Source: Desulfurococcales archaeon
GTDB taxonomy: Archaea > Thermoproteota > Thermoprotei_A > Sulfolobales > Acidilobaceae
Assembly (NCBI GenBank): GCA_015521095.1
Contig: WAOU01000062.1
Span: 1 to 29,781, forward strand
Direction: 5' to 3'
Length of the DNA stretch: 29,781 nucleotides
Position numbers and translations under genes: made by a program. The notes beneath the pieces were generated by a model. It searched no databases and was not told where the DNA came from. It saw only the letters and a program-made list of their open reading frames with translations. This document shows, piece after piece, positions 14,916 through 21,486 of the stretch. Position 1 is the stretch's first letter. Each line of letters opens with the position of its first letter.

Positions 14916-16219
14916 ACCTAGAAGAGTTCGCAAAGAAACTAGTCGAGAATATAAAAGGACACGTCCCAGAATACATAGTACAGTTAGAAGCCGAAAACTC
15001 GGTAATGCTAAAACTAGCCAATGGCAAGCCATCGGTGACACAGTCCTGGAACGAAATCAGAGTCAACCTATACCTCGTGAAAGACGGCAGGATGACCGTG
15101 TCAAGTTTTAGGACAAGTAGTCCAGATGAGGCAATAGAAAAATCTATCCGGATACTTGATAAACTGACTCCCTCACCACTATACGCTCCCCTACCCGAGT
15201 CAAACGGAGCACCTTACCAGCTTGTTGACGAGAACGTTAAGGAAATGGCTATATCAGGAGATATATCACAGATGATATCAGACTTATCCTTAACGGAACT
15301 AACAAACTCCGCCGGTGCAATAACCGTATCCTACAAGTCACAGCTCCTTGTAGGAAGCAACGGTGCCTGGCTAAAAGGAGAATCCACCAGTTTCCAAGGC
15401 TATCTAAGAATCTTCCGCGGCGACGATGCTAGCGGACAGTGGAGCTGGACCTCCACGCGATACGAGCCAGGCAAGGCCAAAAAGGCAATAGAGAAAGCCG
15501 TAGAGCTCGCTGAGACCTGCCAGTCTCTTCCACAAGTAAAACTTGAAACTCGAGATTATAAGATACTCCTATCACCAATGATTGTAGGAAATTTGCTACA
15601 ATACGTGACGATGGCAGCTAGTGGCGCCAGCCTGATCTTTGGAATGAGCTTCTTCCGCCCAGACGATCTTAAACAACAAGTCGCCAGCGAACAGCTAAGC
15701 GTAATCGATGATCCACACTATGAGGATCTCCCAGGCTATAGACTATTCGACGACGAGGGCGTTAAGACCTTCAGGAAACATATCTTGAACAAAGGGATAT
15801 TTGAAAACATTCTACATAATAGTAAAACAGCACGATTACTCGGTGGAGAAACAACAGGGAACGCAGGTATAATCCAGCCAACACCGTTCAACATAATCGT
15901 AGAGCCAGGAGACCTAAAAGAAGAAGAGCTATTAGAAGCTCTAGGCGATGGAATATATGCTACAAACAACTGGTACACAAGATTCCAGAACTACGTAGAA
16001 GGCACATTCTCCACGGTCACCAGGGACGCACTACTACTAGTACGCGGTGGTAAGCCAGTTGGATGCTCTAAACGAGCACGAATCACCGGCTCTCTGAAAG
16101 ATCTCATAAAGAATATTGTTGGCTTGGGCGAGGAGCTATGGCCTATCCAGTGGTGGGAGGTAAGTATACCGAGCCTACTTCCACACATAATAGTCGAGAC
16201 AAAAATAACTGCAGAATAG
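14912..16219 (+). CDS. tldE: TldE (PmbA) partner subunit
   Basis: A 435-residue PmbA/TldE homologue. It has the same fold signatures as TldD (a QLEAENSVMLKLANGK-type strand start, LSVIDDPHYEDLPGYRLFDDEGVKT, LHNSKTARLLGGETTGNA, and the C-terminal GGKPVG region) but no HExxxH, as expected for the non-catalytic subunit. In TldD/TldE dimers it closes the substrate channel. The ATG overlaps the tldD stop codon. Length and motifs are complete with no frameshift. Both genes use A/C-rich codons like the sulfur cluster, in contrast to the T-rich minus-strand genes, which only reflects strand composition. Confidence 0.93.
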   Translation: MNLEEFAKKLVENIKGHVPEYIVQLEAENSVMLKLANGKPSVTQSWNEIRVNLYLVKDGRMTVSSFRTSSPDEAIEKSIRILDKLTPSPLYAPLPESNGAPYQLVDENVKEMAISGDISQMISDLSLTELTNSAGAITVSYKSQLLVGSNGAWLKGESTSFQGYLRIFRGDDASGQWSWTSTRYEPGKAKKAIEKAVELAETCQSLPQVKLETRDYKILLSPMIVGNLLQYVTMAASGASLIFGMSFFRPDDLKQQVASEQLSVIDDPHYEDLPGYRLFDDEGVKTFRKHILNKGIFENILHNSKTARLLGGETTGNAGIIQPTPFNIIVEPGDLKEEELLEALGDGIYATNNWYTRFQNYVEGTFSTVTRDALLLVRGGKPVGCSKRARITGSLKDLIKNIVGLGEELWPIQWWEVSIPSLLPHIIVETKITAE

Positions 16220-16255
16220 AAGGGAGAAACAATATAGGACAGGTCTAGAATCAAT

Positions 16256-16274
16256 GTCTTCTCTTCTTTTTCTA
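16256..16274 (+). terminator. T-rich tract downstream of tldE
   Basis: A pyrimidine tract (TCTTCTCTTCTTTTTCTAC) lies about 40 bases after the tldE stop and runs into the end of the convergent thioredoxin-like gene. T-tracts alone can terminate archaeal transcription, so this is a reasonable but weak terminator call. Confidence 0.3.
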
Positions 16275-16733
16275 CTTACATTTTTCCAAAAGCCTCTGGA
16301 CTATATCACGGAGTTCTTCAGGCGACTTAAAACCGGGATGGACAGACACCGAGACTATTTCTCCATTCTTTTTACATACAGAAACTATAGTAGGAGTGCC
16401 AAAAACAGCCATGGTATCAAAAAGCTTTGCAGCTTCTCGCGAGCTACAATCTTCCTCGAACCATCCACAAAGCACTACTACAAGTGAAACCTTCTCCTGT
16501 AGCTCCTTAGTCATATCGTTCCATGTTTTATTGAATTCTTTACAAGCAGGACATCTTGCATTTGAGAAATATAATATTGAAGCCCCGTTTGGTATGTCTT
16601 TTATACTGGATATGAGTGTCCAGCCCTTTCCATCATATATGTAGATGCCATGCTCCATTTCGTGTGAGACCTCTTCATACGGGCTCTCAGTCATTTTATC
16701 CCACCACAATCTAAATGTTACCCTATTCAACAT
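16272..16733 (-). CDS. Thioredoxin-like protein with CPAC motif
   Basis: A 153-residue protein with a thioredoxin fold: ASILYFSNARCPACKEFNKTW (Cys61 and Cys64 of the CxxC), a central strand VSLVVVLCG, and the cis-proline motif GTPT (about 122-125) facing the active site. Three or more extra cysteines occur (in VLCGW, EEDCS, SVCKK and at the end LEKCK), more than usual. There is no signal peptide, so it should act in the cytoplasm, as a disulfide reductase or exchange protein. The first 45 residues form an added, charged N-terminal piece. No Shine-Dalgarno is visible, while CATAAATTT lies about 27 bases before the ATG, suggesting a leaderless mRNA. Physiological partner unknown. Confidence 0.8.
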   Translation of the reverse strand: MLNRVTFRLWWDKMTESPYEEVSHEMEHGIYIYDGKGWTLISSIKDIPNGASILYFSNARCPACKEFNKTWNDMTKELQEKVSLVVVLCGWFEEDCSSREAAKLFDTMAVFGTPTIVSVCKKNGEIVSVSVHPGFKSPEELRDIVQRLLEKCK

Positions 16734-16903
16734 TGATAATCGTCAGTAAATATCAAATTTATGACAACAAATATAACACCAATAATATCTCCTGAGAACT
16801 AACCACTTCCAACTACGGTCAAGAGTATGAGTTGTTCGCTATCAATAATTATCATTAACCCTAATATTCTGGAGTCTCTGCCACTAGTATTTAGGAGATA
16901 GAG

Positions 16904-17704
16904 ATGTTTCTATTGAATGGTAAGAAGATCCTAGTTACAGGTGCAAGTAGAGGCATAGGCTTCGGTATTTCCAAGATACTAGCACACCACGGAGCCCATC
17001 TATACTTGACAAGTTTGGACCCAACCCGTCTGGAAGAAGCTGTGCAAAAGATAAACCAAGATCCAAATACAAGGGGAACAATAGCTGGCTATAGTGCAAC
17101 GGATCTGTCTCGACCTGGAAACGGCTCCACTATTGTTAAGAAAGCCGTGGATTCAATGAACGGACTTGACGGTATAGTTTATGTTCCACCGCCTCCACCT
17201 CCAGGCTTCTTCGATGAGCTCACATCAGACGACTGGAGATATAGTAGTCAGGTTCTCATTCATAGCGCTGTAGAAATAGTTAAAACCGCACTGGATTCGT
17301 TGAAGGAAAGTGCTCGTTCAAACAGGAATCCCAGTATTGTATTCGTGACAAGTATTGCTGCATGGGAGCCTGACCCTGTCATAACAACCAGTAGCACTCT
17401 CCGTATCGCGTTACACGGTTTAACCCAGGTTCTAGCGAGAGATCTAGGAAGATACGGTATTAGGGTAAACGCCATAGTGCCAGGATATATTTTGACAGAT
17501 AGGCTAATGAGCCTAGCTAAGAAACGGATGCCGGATAATCCTGAAAAATATCTTGATAGCCTAAGAGAAAAGATACCATTAGGACGGATAGGTACCCCCG
17601 AAGACATGGGTTATGCAACGTTATTCCTTCTAAGTGATGCCTCAAGCTATATTAACGGTGCAATCATACCGGTTGACGGCGGCCTCCATAGAAAAACAAT
17701 ATAG
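16904..17704 (+). CDS. Divergent short-chain dehydrogenase/reductase family protein
   Basis: A 266-residue SDR with the cofactor loop TGASRGIG (12-19), the DGG ending (IPVDGG) and RVNAIVPGYILTDR after the active-site helix. The catalytic outline is altered. The NNAG motif is replaced by PPPPPPG (95-101), and the YxxxK motif reads SSTLR, with Ser163 and Arg167 where Tyr and Lys are expected; Ser150 is kept. Some SDR subgroups share this type of change, with GGPPPG and SxxxR, so it is probably a real subfamily and not decay. The reaction is not predictable; a non-classical reductase or a binding role is possible. AGGAGATAGAG precedes the ATG. It stands alone, convergent with the signal peptidase operon. 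Confidence 0.8.
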   Translation: MFLLNGKKILVTGASRGIGFGISKILAHHGAHLYLTSLDPTRLEEAVQKINQDPNTRGTIAGYSATDLSRPGNGSTIVKKAVDSMNGLDGIVYVPPPPPPGFFDELTSDDWRYSSQVLIHSAVEIVKTALDSLKESARSNRNPSIVFVTSIAAWEPDPVITTSSTLRIALHGLTQVLARDLGRYGIRVNAIVPGYILTDRLMSLAKKRMPDNPEKYLDSLREKIPLGRIGTPEDMGYATLFLLSDASSYINGAIIPVDGGLHRKTI

Positions 17705-17741
17705 TTATTTTATCGCGGGAACATCATTAACATTTCCTTAA

Positions 17742-18938
17742 TTATTTCCTGAGAATGACATATGCTATGACTATAATGCTCAGTCCTGCTATAGCGAGCC
17801 TTGAATATATGTTCCAGTTTAATAGTATAATGATCCATCCTATAACTGGTATCCTCAGTTTCAGCGCTCCTATAACGATATCGCTTGTTATAACATAGGG
17901 ATCTGGTTCCGCATTGGCGTCTCCCTTAGTCCTTATCGTGTTATCGTCGAGAACACTGTATATCCTGTGAGTTATTATAACTCCATTATAGTCAAAAGAG
18001 ATGATATCCCCAGTCTCATAGCTCGACTTTGGCGAGACTACTACGAGGTCACCAATGTTCAATGTTGGCTCCATGCTACCTGTCACTACTACATATGCTC
18101 TATATCCACTCGATAATCCTGCTAGAATCCCTATAGAGGATACGGCCAGTACTCCTATAACGAGTATTGTTTTCCAAGATAAGCTTCCCTTGTATTCTTG
18201 TAGCTTCTTTCTTGTTAGAGATGTGGCCGTGTAGGCTACGACTAGGATTGTTATTGTGGCTAGTACTGAATGTGCTAGGACTGGGCCATTAAACTGTATA
18301 GGAGACAATGACCATGCCAGATATACCGTTGACATGAAACCTGTTAATGCCAGCAACCCGTATTTCTGGTATAATAGTGTAGCGGCCATACCTAATCCGA
18401 ACAAGAGTATTAGTGTCGAGATATAGGTTGTTCCTGGTGAGACAATGTAGAGCGCCGAGAGTATTCCTCCTGCTATCGGTGCTAGTAGTGATTTATCGTC
18501 TTCATCGCTGTAGACTATTGCTTCAACTGTCTTTATTATGATCGAGAATGTTAATCCTATAGATAATGCATATATCCAGAATAGGACATATGCTACTCCC
18601 CCAAAATTAATGGACTGTATATTGTAAATTACCCATTGTAGTCCAAGAAATATAACATATGAGAGTCCAGCTAAGGTAACACCTATAGTGAACGCGCCTG
18701 CTTGTATCTTTGGGTTCTTCGCCCCTGAAGGCTTGTAGATATAGATGTATAGCGAGCCTAGGACGGCTAGGATCCCAAGAGAAAATATTGCTAATAACAT
18801 ATAGTAGCCTGAGAGTGACCCTGATAGCTCCGATGATATTCTTGGCACAAAATTGGATACTCCGTAGAAAGACACGATAGATAATATGAGAAATATCTCG
18901 TTTGTATGCCTTTTGAGGCCGTGGGAAAAACCGTTCAT
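17742..18938 (-). CDS. SipW/Sec11-type signal peptidase with large N-terminal membrane domain
   Basis: A 398-residue membrane protein. The C-terminal part (about 255-398) is a family S26 signal peptidase of the archaeal/ER type: GSMEPTLNIGDLVVV with catalytic Ser288, ITHRI with His324 (instead of bacterial Lys), and KGDANAEPDP with Asp340/Asp346 as the acidic residue. It has a membrane helix before the Ser and two after the domain. The N-terminal 250 residues add about seven to eight membrane helices with no known motif, far more than ordinary Sec11 or SipW (about 150-190 residues). It directly follows two genes for proteins with SipW-type signals and lies 44 bases after the second. It is therefore most likely their dedicated processing enzyme, with the extra domain perhaps guiding assembly. 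Confidence 0.85.
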   Translation of the reverse strand: MNGFSHGLKRHTNEIFLILSIVSFYGVSNFVPRISSELSGSLSGYYMLLAIFSLGILAVLGSLYIYIYKPSGAKNPKIQAGAFTIGVTLAGLSYVIFLGLQWVIYNIQSINFGGVAYVLFWIYALSIGLTFSIIIKTVEAIVYSDEDDKSLLAPIAGGILSALYIVSPGTTYISTLILLFGLGMAATLLYQKYGLLALTGFMSTVYLAWSLSPIQFNGPVLAHSVLATITILVVAYTATSLTRKKLQEYKGSLSWKTILVIGVLAVSSIGILAGLSSGYRAYVVVTGSMEPTLNIGDLVVVSPKSSYETGDIISFDYNGVIITHRIYSVLDDNTIRTKGDANAEPDPYVITSDIVIGALKLRIPVIGWIIILLNWNIYSRLAIAGLSIIVIAYVILRK

Positions 18939-18982
18939 TTTATGTCTCCGCCTCGCATAACATTATTGTTATTCATTGTGTG

Positions 18983-19759
18983 TTATGGGAGAGCCTGCAC
19001 TGCATAGTAGTGGATGTAGAACGCCGGGTTATAGGCGTCTCCACAGCTCTCTCCCATGTATTCCTCATGTTGCTGTAGCTCGTCGCTTATCCCTATCCAT
19101 ACGAATATTATGGTCTTCTCGCCTGGCATCAGGATATTGTCAGTGTCATATTGCATTATTGTTGTACTTGTTGTGTCCGTGTAGAGTACTGTGCCCGATT
19201 CCATGTTTGACTCTAGGCTCATTGCTGTACTCATACTGTTGACGTTGTTAAGCCACCATGAGAGTGGCTTAGTATATGGGCTTGTCCATCCATCTTGTAT
19301 CGATGCAATACTGTAGTTTAGTAGGTCGAACTCACCATTATAGAATGGCGCGTCGAATACTGGGTTAACCAGTATATAGTCTGCTAGGTCTCCAGGGCAT
19401 CCTGTCCCAGTTTCGAACCAGAACGTTACATGTACTGGTATAGTTCCTTCGTTTCGTACTTGGAACACATATGCTCCGTACCCATTGGGATATGCATTTA
19501 CTAGGTTGATTCCTATTATGCCTGTCTGTCCTGGTCCATCACCACTTGCCCTCACACCTGCGTCGAAGTGCATTACAGTGTTGGTGTTCCAGGATAATCC
19601 TGTTGGTGTTATATCCCATTCTAAGCTTCCTGTTGACATTGATCCTTCGATCTTTACCTGATCATTCCAATGCGATACTGTAAATCCTGGTCCTACCATT
19701 GTTAGTGTTAGTACTGCTAGTAGTCCTAGCGAGGCTATTATTACGTATTTGTTATTCAT
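18983..19759 (-). CDS. TasA/camelysin-like secreted filament subunit, second paralogue
   Basis: A 258-residue secreted protein. A SipW-type signal (hydrophobic 5-24) ends in GFTVS|HWND, with probable cleavage after Ser29. The mature start HWNDQVKIEGSMSTGSLEWDI matches the TasA/camelysin start (aromatic-x-D, then about ten residues on a G-[TS]-[LF]-[DE] strand). The body is Asn/Thr/Gly/Tyr-rich and beta-type, with NEGTIPVHVTFWF recalling the TasA 'vkNtGt.p..v.f.v' strand. Two cysteines (in TGTGCPG and GESCGD) may pair. The C-terminus is YAVQALP, nearly the same as its paralogue. In TasA and archaeal bundling pili the mature N-terminal strand is donated to the next subunit. GGGAGGAG eight bases upstream of the ATG predicts high expression. 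Function by homology, not proven. Confidence 0.72.
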   Translation of the reverse strand: MNNKYVIIASLGLLAVLTLTMVGPGFTVSHWNDQVKIEGSMSTGSLEWDITPTGLSWNTNTVMHFDAGVRASGDGPGQTGIIGINLVNAYPNGYGAYVFQVRNEGTIPVHVTFWFETGTGCPGDLADYILVNPVFDAPFYNGEFDLLNYSIASIQDGWTSPYTKPLSWWLNNVNSMSTAMSLESNMESGTVLYTDTTSTTIMQYDTDNILMPGEKTIIFVWIGISDELQQHEEYMGESCGDAYNPAFYIHYYAVQALP

Positions 19760-19888
19760 ACTCTATCTCCTCCCTCTCACTTATTTGAGTTATCGGCACG
19801 GCTCGACGATCGGACACATCGTCACTACCACTTTAATGGCTCCGTGTATCATATCGTGTCACCGTGCCATGGCTAGGTTATTCTTGTA
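19760..19888 (-). other. Structured spacer between the two filament genes
   Basis: This 129-base spacer contains nested inverted repeats: an outer pair GGCACGG (19795-19801) / CCGTGCC (19862-19868), and inside it GACGAT (19805-19810) / ATCGTC (19818-19823) with a seven-base loop. In the transcript they would form a branched hairpin between the upstream filament gene and the strong ribosome binding site of the second. There is no clear T-tract after it, so it may be an RNA processing or stability element setting subunit ratios, or a leaky terminator. Role inferred. Confidence 0.45.
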
Positions 19889-20545
19889 TTATGGAACTGC
19901 CTGTATCCATGTTAAGACTAGGCTGAACTCCATGCTGGTGTCCATCATTGCTTCTGGCGCGTTAGGGTTCTGTGTTAGGCCTATACATAGTAGGAACCAC
20001 TGTGATTCTCCGACGTCCAGTGTTAGTAGTCCTTGTGGGTCTGCTGTGAAGTCATAGTCGTATACTAGGCTTCCGCCATCTAGATGTGCTAAGAGTAAGG
20101 GTGTTCCTCCTCCTAGGTAGTATAATTCTGCTGTTACGTATTCTCCGTATGTATCCCAGTCGAATGTACTACTGCTTGTTAGTGTTATCATTGTTTCATT
20201 TGTCTCTGCAGGAATTGTTCCGTTGTTGTCGATATTGAATACAACGCATCCCTCGTATCCTGGATATACGTTGCTCATTGTTATTATCAGTGAGTCGTTG
20301 ACTCCTCCGTCTACGTCGTCTCCGTCGTCCCAGTTAGCTAGCGATGCGGAGATATGGCCGACGTCCAATGAGTTCTCATTATCGTAAAAGTCTTCGAGAC
20401 TCATCTGGACATCGAAGGTACCCATGCTTATGCTTCCCTCTACCTTGACGTCATCGTCCCAGTGTGAAAGCGTCATACCGCTCATTGTGAGCAGTAATAA
20501 CGGGACTATAGCCAAGACGAGGGCTACTTTCTCTTTATTCTTCAT
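19889..20545 (-). CDS. TasA/camelysin-like secreted filament subunit, first paralogue
   Basis: A 218-residue secreted protein, first gene of the unit. The signal (hydrophobic 8-23) ends GMTLS|HWDD, with probable cleavage after Ser27. The mature start HWDDDVKVEGSISMGTFDV repeats, almost word for word, the start of the paralogue downstream and the TasA/camelysin consensus (aromatic-x-D ... G-T-[FL]-D). The body is acidic (many Asp), with NGTIPAETNETM, a 'NnGtip' strand, and DVGESQWFLLCIGL near the end, comparable to the TasA-type 'l.pGes..v.v.v'. Two cysteines (YEGCVV, LLCIG). The end is WIQAVP. With the peptidase gene downstream this forms a complete secretion unit for a surface fibre. Related archaeal bundling pili and Pyrodictium cannula proteins are the best-known relatives; which of them it resembles most is open. 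Confidence 0.74.
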   Translation of the reverse strand: MKNKEKVALVLAIVPLLLLTMSGMTLSHWDDDVKVEGSISMGTFDVQMSLEDFYDNENSLDVGHISASLANWDDGDDVDGGVNDSLIITMSNVYPGYEGCVVFNIDNNGTIPAETNETMITLTSSSTFDWDTYGEYVTAELYYLGGGTPLLLAHLDGGSLVYDYDFTADPQGLLTLDVGESQWFLLCIGLTQNPNAPEAMMDTSMEFSLVLTWIQAVP

Positions 20546-20558
20546 TTTTATACGTTCC

Positions 20559-20590
20559 GACTGTTTGTACAGTCACTATATACTGTATAT
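20559..20590 (-). promoter_or_regulatory. Promoter and inverted repeats of the filament operon
   Basis: The TATA region itself is a 13-base palindrome ATATAC-T-GTATAT (20578-20590), predicting a start near 20558 and a short leader of about 13 bases. Directly downstream, where a repressor would block initiation, lies a perfect inverted repeat GACTGT-TTGT-ACAGTC (20559-20574). Both are plainly visible; regulation is inferred from position. Confidence 0.55.
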
Positions 20591-20730
20591 TCTAAAGTTT
20601 TTATCCTTAAAATAACTATAAAAACCCTAAGACTATTGTTTAAATAAAATATAATATCGAGAATTAGTATCTATTAATCAAAATGTTACACAATAATTAC
20701 TAAACAATAAAGACAATACTTAACAATATA

Positions 20731-20765
20731 AAATTAGTAAAATTAAAACTATGTATTCATAAAAA
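20731..20765 (-). terminator. T-tract terminator after the trkH unit
   Basis: On the minus strand the ten bases after the stop of the 20775 gene lead into TTTTT, then TTTTAATTTT and another TTTT run, a strong archaeal T-tract type terminator without a stem. The surrounding 20600-20774 is very AT-rich, and I see no gene in it. Confidence 0.5.
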
Positions 20766-20774
20766 TTACTTATA

Positions 20775-21470
20775 CTAGTATTTTTTCAAAAGATCCAAAT
20801 TAAGAGCCCTACGTCTAACAAATAACACCACTAGTAAAGAAACAACCAATCCCAAAAATATTCCGATCGGAAACCAGAAATCGATAAGGCTAGAAGCATA
20901 ATCACTATACGGAGAACGACCGAGACCAAGATCATACATTTCTACAAGAGCATAGGAATACTTCATCCTCTGCAACGGCTTAATCTCAAGATATACAAAC
21001 ATGAGGGGATTCAATACAAATATCAATGTCTCTATTATCCAGAGCTTATGAGCCATCCTAAGCATCAACGGGATAACTCCGAGACCAATTGTGAGACCAG
21101 CCAGAAAATAGAATACCCTCAAGAAATCAACAATCCCAAAATAGAGGGAAAGATCCTCTAAATCCTTAATTATCACCCAGTTACGGGTAACCATAACTGC
21201 TTGGCCTGTATCTGGTCTAACAACTACCTCCATAGACGTATAAGTATAATCATAGGCTACCTTAAAGAATACCAGACCTAAAACAATTAGCCCTGCAAGG
21301 GCTAGTAGAAGATAAATACTGTACGCCTCACCTGTTACAGGATATATCCTCCGATCTCGAATAACCGTATAGATATGCCGTATAGTGATATAGATTGCTC
21401 CTGCTAACGGGAGAAGGACGGTTACAATTATAAATGGAAGATGATTAAGGAATACTGTCATTGCATCCAA
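20775..21470 (-). CDS. Unknown five-helix membrane protein encoded with trkH
   Basis: A polytopic protein of about 230 residues with roughly five membrane helices: two at the N-terminus, two in the middle separated by short loops, one near the end, then a basic cytoplasmic end. One outward loop follows helix 2 (YTYTSMEVVVRPDTGQAV). I recognise no family. It begins right after the trkH stop, so it is surely co-transcribed and may be co-translated. No TrkA/KtrA-type nucleotide-binding gene is visible in the window, so this protein might be an accessory for K+ uptake; that is conjecture. I favour TTG at 21470, preceded by GGTGGGG at five bases. An ATG three codons later and a TTG five codons earlier are possible. 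Confidence 0.6.
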   Translation of the reverse strand: MDAMTVFLNHLPFIIVTVLLPLAGAIYITIRHIYTVIRDRRIYPVTGEAYSIYLLLALAGLIVLGLVFFKVAYDYTYTSMEVVVRPDTGQAVMVTRNWVIIKDLEDLSLYFGIVDFLRVFYFLAGLTIGLGVIPLMLRMAHKLWIIETLIFVLNPLMFVYLEIKPLQRMKYSYALVEMYDLGLGRSPYSDYASSLIDFWFPIGIFLGLVVSLLVVLFVRRRALNLDLLKKY

Positions 21471-21486
21471 GCCTACCCCACCCAAT

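Noticed and set aside
13497..16219. TldD/TldE as part of a peptide-antibiotic (RiPP) maturation locus
   Set aside because: No small precursor gene, exporter or modification enzyme is adjacent; the pair occurs widely as a housekeeping protease.
16904..17704. SDR gene as a decaying pseudogene because of the lost catalytic residues
   Set aside because: The frame is intact, the ribosome binding site is good, and the altered motifs match the pattern of an SDR subgroup.
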